Assembly: GCA_050246015.1 (NCBI GenBank)
Contig: JBFWWU010000018.1
Location: 21,022 to 85,021, forward strand
Length of the DNA: 64,000 nt
Source of the DNA: JTS-AC122 sp050246015
Lineage (GTDB): Bacteria; Planctomycetota; Phycisphaerae; Phycisphaerales; UBA1924
Reading direction: 5' to 3'
A program made the position numbers and the translations under genes. The notes under the pieces are model-generated. The model was not told where the DNA came from. It saw only the letters and a program-made list of their open reading frames with translations, and made no database searches. Positions 16,637 through 25,497 of the stretch are shown one piece after another. Numbering within the stretch: position 1 is the first letter of the stretch; each line of letters opens with the position of its first letter.

Positions 16637-19600
16637 GTGCGAAACGACAGGCAACGACTCGTGGAGGAGATCTTCGTCGAGGCGGCGAGCGCCCCACCGG
16701 ACGCGCGTGCGGCGATCCTCGACCAGCGGTGCCGCTCGGATCAGGCTCTGCGCGACGAGATCATGTCGCTCTTGAGTGTGCACGAGGAGCAGACGGGGGT
16801 GCTGGACGTCCCGCAGCCGCTGACGATGGGGGTGATGAAGCAGATATCGGGCCTGCTGCGGACGGACGACGCGCAGTTGCCCGCCGACGGCCGCATCGGC
16901 GCGTACCACGTGCTGCGGGTGATCGGGTCCGGTGGGATGGGCGTGGTATACCTGGCCGAGCAGGAGCGCCCGCGGCGGACGGTGGCGCTGAAGGTGATCC
17001 GCCGCGGCGTCGCGACGCCGTCGCTCCTGCGACGGTTCGAGCACGAGGCCGAGGTGCTGGGTCGGCTTCACCACCCCGGGATCGCGCAGATCTACGAGGC
17101 GGGTGTGGCGGACTACGGGTTCGGACCGCAGCCGTACATCGCGATGGAATACGTCGATGGCCGGCAACTGCTCGAATACGCGGAGGTGAACCGGCTGGGG
17201 ACGCGAGAGCGGCTGGCGCTGGTCATGCGGATCTGCGACGCCGTGCAGCACGCGCACCAGCGCGGGGTCATCCACCGCGACCTCAAGCCGGCGAACATAC
17301 TCGTTCAGGCCGAGGACACGACGCTGCAGGCGGTGACCAAGGCCGAGACGCGGTCGCTGGCGATGTTCGCCGGGGTGGGCCAGCCCAAGGTGCTGGACTT
17401 CGGCGTGGCGCGGATCGCCGACGGACGCCCGCAGGCGACGACGATGCGCACGAGCGTCGGACAACTCATCGGCACGCTCGCCTACATGAGCCCCGAGCAG
17501 TTCGGAGCGGACACGCGAGAGATCGACACGCGCACGGACGTGTACTCGCTGGGCGTGGTGATGTTCCAGTTGCTCACCGGGAAACTGCCCTTCGACGTCG
17601 CGAACCGCGCCCTGCCCGAAGCGGTGCGGATGATCAAGGACGAGGAGCCGACGCGGCTTTCGACGGTCAACAAGACCTTCCGCGGCGACCTGGACACGAT
17701 CGTGTACAAGTCGCTGGAGAAGGACCGGAACCGCCGGTATCAGTCCGCCGCCGAACTGGGCGCCGACATCCAGCGGTTCCTGCTCGATGAGCCGATCGCG
17801 GCGAAACGAGACTCGTCGATGTACCTGCTGAGCAAGAAACTGCGCCGGTACCGAGGCGTGATGATCGCGGCTTCGATCGCGCTGGTCGCGCTCGTCGCGC
17901 TGGCGGTCAAGTCGTTCATGTCCGCGTGGGAATACAAGGCGATCGCCGCGGCGGAGAAACTCGCGACGGATTCCGAGCGGATCGCCCGGGAGCAGGCCAG
18001 TTCGCTCAACGCCCGCCTGCGCGAGGAACTGGCCGCGTCGAACATCGAGCGTGGTCGGCTCGAGGCCGCTACCGGAAACGTCCTGCTCGCCGAGGACGTC
18101 CTCTGGCCGGTCTATCTCGGCAGCGAAGGTTCGCGCCAGGCCAAGTGGGCGCTGTGGGAGATGTACTCGCGTTTCCCGTGCGTGCGCAGCACGCCGCTGG
18201 GGGGCGAAGTCATCGCGTCGGCCTTTTCGCCCGACGGGTCGCAGGTCGTCGTGGTCATGCGCGATCAGTCGGTGCGGGTGCACAGCGTGGAGGACGGGAA
18301 GCGGGTGCGGACGATCCAGGGGTTGCCGAGAGGCATCACGCAGGTGTCGTACGCGCCCGACGGGCGCCGGCTCCTCTTCGGCAGCGGGTCCGGACTTGCG
18401 ACCATCGTCGAGTTGGATTCCGATCCGCCCCGGCTGACACCCCTGAGTGACAAGCCCGTCCACGCCGGGGCCGTCACCGCGTCGTGCTGGAGTCCCAACG
18501 GGCGGTATTTCGCGACCGGCGGGCGCGACAAGTTCGTGCGGGTATGGAACGCCTCGACCCTGGAACTGCTCAGTGAGCAGTCGCACGGCGCCGAACTGAA
18601 GGCAATCGCCTTCTCGCCCGATTCCATGCAGGTCGCTACCGGCGGGTTCGAACTGGGCGGGAACACGCCGATCAAACTGTGGCAGGTGCCCACCGGCGTC
18701 CTGGCCGATGAGTTCGATGCGCAGTCGATGGGCGTGACGGCCCTGCGGTTCTCGCCTGACGATGCGCAGTTGCTCGTCGGGTTCTCCACCCGCCTGCTCG
18801 GCGTGATCGACATTGAATCGCACGACATGCGGGTCCCGTCGACCAGGTTCAACTGGGCGGTGAACTGCATCGACGTGAGCCGGAACGGCGCGCGGCTGCT
18901 CGCCTGCGGCGGCGCGTCGCCGATGGTCTGCCTGCTCCCCTCCGGCGACGAACTCATGCAACTCGCCCAGCACGAGTCCTATGTGTGCTCCGGGAAGATC
19001 CTCAGCGGCGCGGGCGCCGCGACGCTCTCGTATGACGGGACGCTCAAGCGATGGGATGCCCGGAAGGCACGCGGGATGCTCGGCGTCGGCGGGTTCGGTT
19101 CGTGGTGCTTCGGTACCGCCTACTCGCCCGACGGCAAAGTGCTCGCCGCCGCTTCCGGCGACGGCACCATCGTCCTGGCGGACCCCGAATCGCGCAAACG
19201 CATCCACACCGTCTCGACCGGGCCCAACGTGCGCACGCGCCCGGTCCTGTTCTTCGAGAACGGCGCCAAACTGCTTGCCGGGAGTGACGACGGGCTGGTT
19301 CGCATCATCGACGTGACCGCCGGGCAGGTGCTTGACACCATCTCCACCATGCCGGCGAGGATGGAGATCTTCGCATTGGCGCTGCACCCGGACGGGCATA
19401 CGCTCGCCGCGTCGTGCGCCGACCGCTCCGTGCGCATCTGGGACCTGCGCGACAAGAAACTGGTGCACACGATCACCGGGCTGTACGACCGCTCGGAGGG
19501 GGCCGTGTTCACCCACGATGGAGAGCGGCTGATCGTCAGCGGCGCGCCGTCGGGCGTCAACGTGTACCGATCCCGCGACTGGTCGCTTGATCAGAACCTG

Positions 19601-20029
19601 ACCGGCTCGGGCCAAGCCTGGTGCGTCGCGATCAGCCCCGACGGCACTCGCCTGGCCGCGAGCACATGGGAAAACAACATCGACTTGTGGGAGGTGGGGA
19701 CGTGGAAACGCCTCCCCAGCCTGGCCGGTCACCGTGGCCTGTCGTCTACCGTCGCGTTCTCGCCCGACGGCGCGCTGCTCGCCTCGGGCGGTGATGACGC
19801 CACCGTTCGCATCTGGGACATGCAGACCCTGCGATGCCTGGCGACGATCGAGACCGCGCACGGCGAATCGACCGGCCTCTCGTTTCATCCCAGCGGACGC
19901 TACCTCACCACCGGGTGCCAGAGCCAGATGGTCGTGACGTGGGATCTTGAGAAGAACCTCGACTGCATCGATGGCAACCTCGCCTTCCAACTCCAGCGGG
20001 TCGAGTCACTCAAGCAGAAGTCGCGGTAA
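16637..20029 (+). CDS. Serine/threonine protein kinase with transmembrane segment and WD40 repeats
   Basis: A 1130-residue PknB-like kinase. Residues 90-385 are a kinase domain with the GSGGMGVVY P-loop (97-105), VALKV (Lys 119), HRDLKPANIL (213-222) and DFG (254-256). About 25 extra residues sit between the catalytic loop and DFG. A membrane segment (about 410-431) is followed by a coiled linker. Residues about 525-1120 form a long WD40 propeller region, with repeats ending in VRVWNA, VRIWDL and VRIWDM. The GTG start is preceded by GGGAG. An N-terminal segment (1-85) with LVEEIFVEA and DQRCRSDQALRDEI resembles the leader common in planctomycete kinases. The sigma factor gene is immediately upstream. 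The membrane segment would place kinase and propeller on opposite sides, implying an external sensor domain. Confidence 0.9.
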   Translation: MRNDRQRLVEEIFVEAASAPPDARAAILDQRCRSDQALRDEIMSLLSVHEEQTGVLDVPQPLTMGVMKQISGLLRTDDAQLPADGRIGAYHVLRVIGSGGMGVVYLAEQERPRRTVALKVIRRGVATPSLLRRFEHEAEVLGRLHHPGIAQIYEAGVADYGFGPQPYIAMEYVDGRQLLEYAEVNRLGTRERLALVMRICDAVQHAHQRGVIHRDLKPANILVQAEDTTLQAVTKAETRSLAMFAGVGQPKVLDFGVARIADGRPQATTMRTSVGQLIGTLAYMSPEQFGADTREIDTRTDVYSLGVVMFQLLTGKLPFDVANRALPEAVRMIKDEEPTRLSTVNKTFRGDLDTIVYKSLEKDRNRRYQSAAELGADIQRFLLDEPIAAKRDSSMYLLSKKLRRYRGVMIAASIALVALVALAVKSFMSAWEYKAIAAAEKLATDSERIAREQASSLNARLREELAASNIERGRLEAATGNVLLAEDVLWPVYLGSEGSRQAKWALWEMYSRFPCVRSTPLGGEVIASAFSPDGSQVVVVMRDQSVRVHSVEDGKRVRTIQGLPRGITQVSYAPDGRRLLFGSGSGLATIVELDSDPPRLTPLSDKPVHAGAVTASCWSPNGRYFATGGRDKFVRVWNASTLELLSEQSHGAELKAIAFSPDSMQVATGGFELGGNTPIKLWQVPTGVLADEFDAQSMGVTALRFSPDDAQLLVGFSTRLLGVIDIESHDMRVPSTRFNWAVNCIDVSRNGARLLACGGASPMVCLLPSGDELMQLAQHESYVCSGKILSGAGAATLSYDGTLKRWDARKARGMLGVGGFGSWCFGTAYSPDGKVLAAASGDGTIVLADPESRKRIHTVSTGPNVRTRPVLFFENGAKLLAGSDDGLVRIIDVTAGQVLDTISTMPARMEIFALALHPDGHTLAASCADRSVRIWDLRDKKLVHTITGLYDRSEGAVFTHDGERLIVSGAPSGVNVYRSRDWSLDQNLTGSGQAWCVAISPDGTRLAASTWENNIDLWEVGTWKRLPSLAGHRGLSSTVAFSPDGALLASGGDDATVRIWDMQTLRCLATIETAHGESTGLSFHPSGRYLTTGCQSQMVVTWDLEKNLDCIDGNLAFQLQRVESLKQKSR

Positions 20030-20034
20030 CCAGA

Positions 20035-20388
20035 CTACGCCTTGCCGGCGACGTACGGCATGATCTGCACGAGCATCAGCGTCGCCAGCACCAGCACCAG
20101 GATCCATATGAGCGCCGCGTCCAGCACGCGGATCTTGAAGTACGCCCACAGGACCAGGAACAGCACGACAAGCCCCATCGAGCCGGCGATCCACTTCTCC
20201 GGCCAGTTCAGATCATCGGGGATCATCCACATCGTGGCGCGACGCGCCACGGCGGGGAGCATCAGCATGCCGATGATGTCGAACCACGTCGGCTCGGGCT
20301 GGTCCGCGCGCCGGCATCCCCAGCGGATCAGCCGACCGCAGCCCCAGAAGTACGAGATCGCCAGCGCGATGGCAAAGAGCGTAATCAT
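20035..20388 (-). CDS. Small membrane protein of unknown function
   Basis: This 117-residue protein has hydrophobic segments at about 3-18, 70-90 and 92-112, the last with ALIWILVLVLATLMLV. A cysteine pair (GCGRLIRWGC) lies near residue 16. I recognise no domain. The gene is convergent with the kinase (stops 5 bases apart). It is preceded by the amidohydrolase gene on the same strand, with a G-tract array of about 40 bases between them. Coding status rests mainly on its length, ATG start and membrane pattern. Confidence 0.6.
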   Translation of the reverse strand: MITLFAIALAISYFWGCGRLIRWGCRRADQPEPTWFDIIGMLMLPAVARRATMWMIPDDLNWPEKWIAGSMGLVVLFLVLWAYFKIRVLDAALIWILVLVLATLMLVQIMPYVAGKA

Positions 20389-20397
20389 GGCGCGAGC

Positions 20398-20438
20398 GGG
20401 GGGGAGCGGGGGGTGGGGGGGGTGGGGGGGGTGGGGGG
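20398..20438 (-). repeat. Five-run G-tract array filling the gap between two minus-strand genes
   Basis: Five runs of 6-8 G residues (20398-20404, 20408-20413, 20415-20422, 20424-20431 and 20433-20438) lie on the plus strand, hence C-runs on the coding strand. They begin 10 bases beyond the start of the 117-residue gene and end at the stop codon of the amidohydrolase. The tract can form a G-quadruplex on the template strand and might influence read-through; that is inference. Confidence 0.75.
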
Positions 20439-20440
20439 AG

Positions 20441-21874
20441 TCAGCGGCGCTCGGCGCTTCGCTGTTGTCGGTACTTCTCGCGGTACTTCTTTTCGAGTTC
20501 CGTCTGCTTGTTGGAGAGGTCGATCCGCTTTCCCTGGATGAATGCCATGTCGATCCTGGTCGTCAGTTCGAGGGGGTTGCCGTCGGTGACGATGAGGGTG
20601 GCGGACTTGCCGGGGTCGATGGAGCCGAGCGACTCCGCCGCTCCGAGTATTTCCGCCGCCGACAATGTGACGCTGCGGATCGCCGCGTCCATGTCAAGTC
20701 CGTACCCAACCGCCCGCCCGGCGTTGTAAGGCAGGTTGCGCTCGTGAGGCGTCTCTTCGCCGCTGGCCAGGCACCACTTCACGCCCGCCGCTTCGAGTTT
20801 CGCGGGGATCGTGAAGGGTTCGTCGAACGCGGCGTCGTCGCGGCGCGGCATGGTGTGCACCCCGGTGAGAATCACGGGGACGTTGTGACGCTTGAGCAGG
20901 TCCGCGGCCTGCACCGACTCGCGTCCGCCCACGATCACGCCGCGAAGTCCCATCCGGTTGCAGAACTCCACCGCCGATGTGATCTGGTCGTAGTCCTGCG
21001 CCATGATGAACACCGGCGAGCGCGGATCGGGGACCTGGGGGAAACTCTGTTTGTCCGGGCCGCCGGGCGCCTCGCGACCGTCGGCGGCGGCTGGCGGGAA
21101 CACGTTTCGCATCGCTTCCCAGCGCAGATCGGTCGGCGCGGCGGCATCCGTCGGCGCCTTGGCCCTCGCGTACGCACGCGCCATCGTGAACGTGTCCTCG
21201 ATCCGCTGCATGTTCTGGCGGATGTTCTTCAGTTGCTCTTCATCCGACGTCTGCATCCACCAGGCACTGATGGGGCGAGACATCGGCCAGTTGACGATCA
21301 CCCCGGCATCGTCCTTGACCGTCATGTCTTCCCACGTCCACCCGTCCAGCACCAGCACGCTGGCGCGCCCCGGGATCGTCCCACCGGTGGGGAACACGCC
21401 CGCCGCCAGGATCCCGTTGGAGCGTGTCACGGGGATCAGCGTCGAATCCGGGTTGACACCGACGGCGGCGCGGACTTCCGGCGACACCCCCCCCGAGCCG
21501 ACCTCGCTCATGTCGTTGGAAGCCCGGACCGTCGCGATCTCTGTGAGCCCGAGTTGTGAGTACGCCGCGATCATGCCGGGGAAGACGTGCTTGCCCGAGC
21601 CGTCGATGATCTGCACGTCGCTGGTGAGGCGCGGCAGGGCGGCCGCCTCCCCGACCCCCGTGATCTTCCCCTGATCGAAGATCACGTACCCGGACTCAAT
21701 CGTCTTTCCTGATACCGTGTGCACCACGGCGCCGGTGATGGCGACCGGCTTCTCCTGCGCCGGAGCCTTCATGACCAGGTCCTGTGCCGGAGCCGCGCTT
21801 CCCATCGAAACGGCGAGCAGCGCGGGACACAGAACTCGACGCAGCAAACATGTGGCGTGCAGCATGGCCTTCAT
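20441..21874 (-). CDS. Secreted amidohydrolase-like protein lacking the usual metal ligands
   Basis: A 477-residue protein with a signal peptide (hydrophobic CLLRRVLCPALLAVSMGSA). It is of the imidazolonepropionase/amidohydrolase type, starting with ITGAVVHTVSGKTIESG and ending with the family's SLGSIDPGKSATLIVTDGNPL pattern. Where active members have PGLID-x-H-x-H, this protein reads FPGMIAAYSQLG, so the first two metal-binding histidines are missing. The later region, with LTGVHTMPRRDD, keeps one histidine. It may be a catalytically dead or divergent member, or use another site. The ATG at 21874 was taken as start because the signal peptide begins there. The gene is downstream of the GT39-like gene on the same strand (36-base gap). 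Confidence 0.82.
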   Translation of the reverse strand: MKAMLHATCLLRRVLCPALLAVSMGSAAPAQDLVMKAPAQEKPVAITGAVVHTVSGKTIESGYVIFDQGKITGVGEAAALPRLTSDVQIIDGSGKHVFPGMIAAYSQLGLTEIATVRASNDMSEVGSGGVSPEVRAAVGVNPDSTLIPVTRSNGILAAGVFPTGGTIPGRASVLVLDGWTWEDMTVKDDAGVIVNWPMSRPISAWWMQTSDEEQLKNIRQNMQRIEDTFTMARAYARAKAPTDAAAPTDLRWEAMRNVFPPAAADGREAPGGPDKQSFPQVPDPRSPVFIMAQDYDQITSAVEFCNRMGLRGVIVGGRESVQAADLLKRHNVPVILTGVHTMPRRDDAAFDEPFTIPAKLEAAGVKWCLASGEETPHERNLPYNAGRAVGYGLDMDAAIRSVTLSAAEILGAAESLGSIDPGKSATLIVTDGNPLELTTRIDMAFIQGKRIDLSNKQTELEKKYREKYRQQRSAERR

Positions 21875-21910
21875 GGTATCAGTCCCCGCCTGCCCACGCA
21901 CGCCCCGCAG

Positions 21911-23560
21911 TCAGCGAGGCTCGCTCGCCGGCGACCACGGCTCGGTCTGCAGTTCGGTGATCGTCAGATCCGCTCCCTGGAAAACGACGCGCTCATTCGG
22001 CCCGGGCCCGGCGCCATCCCGCGAGTGGTACGCGATGAGCGCACCGGCGGGCGGGGTGGGGGGGGTGGTGGGGGTGGAGGGGGGGCGACCGGGCAGCCGC
22101 TTGCCCGAGGTGTCGTGCGTCGGGATCGGCCATCGACCCGTGACGAGATACACGCGCGCCGCTCGGGAGCCGTTGAACGCCCCTTGCCATAGTGGCCGGC
22201 CCGGGTGTCTGGCGAGTTCCGCGAAGAAGTCGTCCCACTCCCGGCTCTGCGGCTTGTGCAGCGTAATCGGCGCCAGAGCGATGATCATCCCCGCCGCGAC
22301 GGCCGCTGGAACCGCGACATCGCCGGCTCGCCGGGCCGCGCGGCGCACGACTCGCGGCGCGATGTTCACGATCCACAGCGCGCTGAGCCACGCGGCGGGG
22401 GCGTACAGCACCAGCAGGTAGCGCGGCCGCTTGTCGGGGAACGCGCTCAGCAGGACAAACCAGCCCAGCGTCCAGATCGTGAGCAGGGCCGCCAGCCCGG
22501 CCACTCGCGAGAGTCGCTGGCGCCGCACCAAGGCGACGAGGGCCAGGAGGCAGGTGAGGGCCCATGGCCACCCAGAGGCGGCGAGTTCACGCACGTAGTA
22601 GAAGGCGCTGGCGGCGGAACGGTTGACGTTGTCGGAGTCCCCCGCCGCGCGCTCCGCGATTTCCTTGCCGAAGTACTGCGTGGTAAATGCCTCGCCGTGC
22701 AGCGCGATCATGCTGACGTGCCACGGCGCGGCAACCAGGAGCGAGGTGACCAGGCAGACCAGCGGGGCGCGCCACCACCGCGGGCGTCGCTGGACAAGCC
22801 CCGCCGCCGCGAACATCGCCGGCGCGACCAGCCCCAGGAGCGGCTTGGTCATCAGCGCCGCGCCGACGAAGACGCCGGCCCCAACGGCGCTGCCCAACCA
22901 CCGCGCCCGCGCCGGTCCCGCGCCGCCCACGCTCTCCATCGAGTCGCCCGGACCACCCGCCGCCAGCGACCGGGCTTGACAGGCCAGCGCGCCGAAGAGG
23001 AACATCGCGTTCCACATGTCCAGCGACACGGCGTGCGCATGCCGGATGAACTCAAGCGTCGTCGCCAGGACGAGCCCGGCGGTGAGGGCGACGCGCGGGC
23101 CGCACGCCCGCCGCGCCGCGTGCACCAGCAGCACGATGGTGCCGGCGCCGGCGAGCACCGTCGGAAGCCGCGCCGCCCACAACTCCGGCCCAAGCGCCCA
23201 CAGCAACGCGCCGTGGATCCAGAACGCCAGAGGCGGCTTGTTGAAGTACGCCACGCCCCCTTCCCGTCCTCCCACACCCATGAGCGTCCATAGCGCCGAC
23301 GAGTTGCCCGACGCGGCGTCGGACCACGCCTGATGCGCAATCGCCGCGTACCACCCCGTGTCCACGCTGAACTCCCCCTGGTGAATCTTGGGCAGCGCCA
23401 GCGCCAGGAACACGACCACGGGGATGAGATAGAGGCGCCCCGCGGGACCCGCCCAGTGAAGCGACAAGACGTACCGGGCCGCCCGCGACGCGCCAGAACG
23501 TGAAGAAACGGGCGCGGCCCGAGCATCAGGATCCGCGAGCCCGGGGCGCGGCACGCTCAC
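21911..23560 (-). CDS. Polytopic glycosyltransferase of the GT39/ArnT (PMT) superfamily
   Basis: A 549-residue membrane protein with about ten hydrophobic segments and the family's acidic motif near the end of the first membrane segment (KIHQGEFSVDTGWYAAIA). FNKPPLAFWIHGALL and FPDKRPRYLLVLYAPAAW are also typical. Relatives transfer a sugar from a lipid-linked donor (ArnT, protein mannosyltransferases) to lipid A or proteins. The acceptor cannot be told here. The GTG start overlaps the stop of the thioesterase gene by two bases (GTGA), so translation is coupled. A Pro/Thr-rich stretch near the C-terminus (about 490-505) is encoded by a G-tract array at 22053-22085. Confidence 0.85.
   Translation of the reverse strand: MSVPRPGLADPDARAAPVSSRSGASRAARYVLSLHWAGPAGRLYLIPVVVFLALALPKIHQGEFSVDTGWYAAIAHQAWSDAASGNSSALWTLMGVGGREGGVAYFNKPPLAFWIHGALLWALGPELWAARLPTVLAGAGTIVLLVHAARRACGPRVALTAGLVLATTLEFIRHAHAVSLDMWNAMFLFGALACQARSLAAGGPGDSMESVGGAGPARARWLGSAVGAGVFVGAALMTKPLLGLVAPAMFAAAGLVQRRPRWWRAPLVCLVTSLLVAAPWHVSMIALHGEAFTTQYFGKEIAERAAGDSDNVNRSAASAFYYVRELAASGWPWALTCLLALVALVRRQRLSRVAGLAALLTIWTLGWFVLLSAFPDKRPRYLLVLYAPAAWLSALWIVNIAPRVVRRAARRAGDVAVPAAVAAGMIIALAPITLHKPQSREWDDFFAELARHPGRPLWQGAFNGSRAARVYLVTGRWPIPTHDTSGKRLPGRPPSTPTTPPTPPAGALIAYHSRDGAGPGPNERVVFQGADLTITELQTEPWSPASEPR
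22053..22085 (-). repeat. G-tract array inside the GT39-like gene
   Basis: Runs of 4, 8, 5 and 7 G residues (plus strand) with short spacers lie inside the coding region and encode a Pro/Thr-rich stretch on the minus strand near the C-terminus. It is a member of the tract set described under findings. Confidence 0.7.
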
Positions 23561-24024
23561 GGCGTAGACCCTGTGCCGGGCGCGCGAACCGCATCGCTGA
23601 TCGACGCCGGCGACGCAAACGGAATCGGCTTGCCCCCCGCGTCAACCGACACAAGCGTGAGGCTCGCTTCGGTGACGGGGACAACTTGGCCCGTGAGAAA
23701 CCGCTCCGCCTCCACTTCAACGTGGACGGTCACGGAGGACGTGCCCGCGCGGACGGTGCGCGCATAGAAACACACCACGTCGCCCAGATGAACGGGCTTC
23801 TTGAACTCGACGCGGTCGAGCGCGACGGTCACCCAGCGGTGCACGCCGTGACGCCGCGCCTCGACAAACCCGGCCTGATCGATGTAACTGAGGATCACCC
23901 CGCCGAAGATCGTGCCGTACTGGTTCGTGTCCCTCGGCAGCGTGACCACGCGCAGCGCGAGCCGGCGGTCGGGGTGGAGGTGCGTCGGCGTCGGCGGGGG
24001 GGTTGAGGGAGAGGGGGGGGACAT
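23557..24024 (-). CDS. Acyl-CoA thioesterase, hotdog fold (YciA-like)
   Basis: A 155-residue protein with the hotdog-thioesterase signature DTNQYGTIFGGVILSYIDQA (about 32-51), where the aspartate and glycine-rich turn form the active site region. It also has VALDRVEFKKPVHLGDVV in the right position. It should hydrolyse acyl-CoA thioesters in the cytoplasm; the preferred chain length is unknown. The first 19 residues (PPSPSTPPPTPTHLH) are a Pro-rich extension encoded by a G-tract array (23996-24020). A start after this extension cannot be excluded, but the ATG at 24024 is the only one before the core. It overlaps the GT39-like gene by a GTGA junction. Confidence 0.85.
   Translation of the reverse strand: MSPPSPSTPPPTPTHLHPDRRLALRVVTLPRDTNQYGTIFGGVILSYIDQAGFVEARRHGVHRWVTVALDRVEFKKPVHLGDVVCFYARTVRAGTSSVTVHVEVEAERFLTGQVVPVTEASLTLVSVDAGGKPIPFASPASISDAVRAPGTGSTP
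23996..24020 (-). repeat. G-tract array at the 5' end of the thioesterase gene
   Basis: Runs of 7, 3 and 8 G residues (plus strand) encode the Pro-rich N-terminal extension of the thioesterase on the minus strand, immediately after its start codon. It is a member of the tract set described under findings. Confidence 0.65.
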
Positions 24025-24045
24025 GCGGGAGGGTACGTAGGCCGC

Positions 24046-24121
24046 TCAACCGCCAATGAAGACCGCGGTGAGGAAATCGATGAAGTCCGCGAAATGACCG
24101 GCGGTCCCGGTTGAAATCAGC
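24046..24121 (-). pseudogene. Frameshifted remnant of an SQDFFDF-type surface-protein tail
   Basis: On the minus strand, ADFNRD (from 24121) and HFADFIDFLTAVFIGG followed by a stop (24096 down to 24046) lie in two different frames. The first aspartate codon (24116-24118) and the last loop aspartate (24085-24087) are 34 bases apart. A 12-residue loop needs 36, so a net loss of two bases explains both the spacing and the frame change. The result resembles loop 2 of the tails ending four proteins in this window (for example ADFNGSGQTNSQDFFDFL). No intact upstream part exists in the 80 bases before the oxidoreductase stop. A chance match is possible but the spacing argues against it. Confidence 0.5.
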
Positions 24122-24201
24122 GGGGGGTAGGAGACACGTCGGACGATGATGACCGACGAAGCCGGGCCAGCGTTGAGGCGCGACTCCCGTGTCCTCGCTC
24201 G

Positions 24202-25446
24202 TTACACGCCGCCGTCCACGGGCGTCCACTTCGCCTCGCTCCGGCCGCTGGCGATCGTCGTCTCGATGAACTTCACCCCGCGGGCGCCGTCGTTGACGTT
24301 CGGGAAGTCCTGCTCGCGCTGCGCCGGCAAGACCCCCGCGGCACGCTGGCGCATCGCGGTGAACGCCGCGGCGTAGATATTGGCGAACGCTTCGAGGAAC
24401 GCCTCGGGGTGCCCGGCGGGGATGCGCGTGTTCCGCTTGGCCGCTTCGCAGAGATACGCGTTGCCTCGGCGCAGGACTCGTTCCGGTTCGCCCAGCGGTC
24501 GGTGAACGAGTTGGTTGGGATCTTCCTGGCGCCATTCGAGCGAGCCGCTGGTGCCAAAGACTCGGATGCCCAGGTCGTTCTCGTGCCCGATCTCGACCTG
24601 CGAGGCGATGAGGACACCGCGGGCCGATGGGATCGCGGCGGGCGCGGACGCCTGCGGCGCGACGCCCGTCCCACGAGACGGAGTAGGAAGAGCGGGAGAG
24701 TGGGGGGGGCGCAGGCGCAGCAGCAGGTTCGCGTCGTCATCGAGTTTGCGACCCGCGACGAACGTGCACAGGTCCGCGCAAATCGCGTCGATCTCCAGCC
24801 CCGTGATATAACATAACAGTTGTTCGGCGTGCGACCCGATGTCTCCGATCGCGCCGCCCGCGCCCGACCGCTTCGGATCGGTGCGCCAGTCCGCCTGCTT
24901 CTGCCCGGTGGATTCAAGGTTCGTCGCGAGCCACCCCTGGTTGTATTCGACGATCACCTTTCTCACCGCGCCGATCGCACCCGTCGCGACCATGTGCCGG
25001 GCGTGCTTGACCAGCGGGTACCCGGAGTAGTTGTACGTGACGGCGAAGACGACCCCGGTGGACTCGACCGCGCGGATCAACTCCCTCGCTTGGTCCGACG
25101 TGTGCACCAGCGGCTTGTCGCACACCACGTTGAACCCGGCGGACGCGAACGCTCGGGCAATCTCGAAGTGCGTGTCGTTCGGCGTCACGATGCTCACAAA
25201 GTCGATCCGCTCGCTCGGCGCTAGCGAGAGTTCGCCGTCGAGCATCGCTCGCCACGACGGGTAGTTGCGCCCGTCGGCCAGCCCCAGTTCCCGTCCTGAT
25301 GCGATCGACTTCTCCGGCGTAGACGAGAGCGCGCCGGCGACGAACGCCGCCTGGTGGTCCAGGCACGCCGCCGTCCGGTGCACCGCGCCGATAAAGGCGT
25401 CCTTGCCCCCGCCGACCATCCCCATCCGCAATCGCGCGTGACTCAT
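24202..25446 (-). CDS. Gfo/Idh/MocA-family oxidoreductase with a Pro/Ala-rich insert
   Basis: A 414-residue NAD(P)-dependent oxidoreductase with the N-terminal GMVGGGKDAFIG nucleotide-binding motif (about 9-20), a central VVCDKPLVH motif (about 112, catalytic lysine of the EKP/DKP type), and the C-terminal domain ending GVKFIETTIASGRS. The best-known substrates of the family are sugars and inositols; this subtype is unassigned. Residues about 250-282 (RPPHSPALPTPSRG and onward) are an insert within the beta-sheet domain, between LLLRLR and GVLIASQVEIGHEN, where relatives continue directly. The insert is encoded next to a run of eight G (24702-24709). The ATG at 25446 gives the expected N-terminus. 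Confidence 0.88.
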   Translation of the reverse strand: MSHARLRMGMVGGGKDAFIGAVHRTAACLDHQAAFVAGALSSTPEKSIASGRELGLADGRNYPSWRAMLDGELSLAPSERIDFVSIVTPNDTHFEIARAFASAGFNVVCDKPLVHTSDQARELIRAVESTGVVFAVTYNYSGYPLVKHARHMVATGAIGAVRKVIVEYNQGWLATNLESTGQKQADWRTDPKRSGAGGAIGDIGSHAEQLLCYITGLEIDAICADLCTFVAGRKLDDDANLLLRLRPPHSPALPTPSRGTGVAPQASAPAAIPSARGVLIASQVEIGHENDLGIRVFGTSGSLEWRQEDPNQLVHRPLGEPERVLRRGNAYLCEAAKRNTRIPAGHPEAFLEAFANIYAAAFTAMRQRAAGVLPAQREQDFPNVNDGARGVKFIETTIASGRSEAKWTPVDGGV

Positions 25447-25497
25447 TGTGCACCTCCTGCGGCGACGAGCGCCGCGGCGATCATATGATCGGGACGC

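Noticed and set aside
15437..19990. A very long open frame on the minus strand across the RRM, sigma factor and kinase genes
   Set aside because: It mirrors the high-GC codon bias of the real plus-strand genes, has no domain similarity that I can see and would cross two intrinsic terminators.
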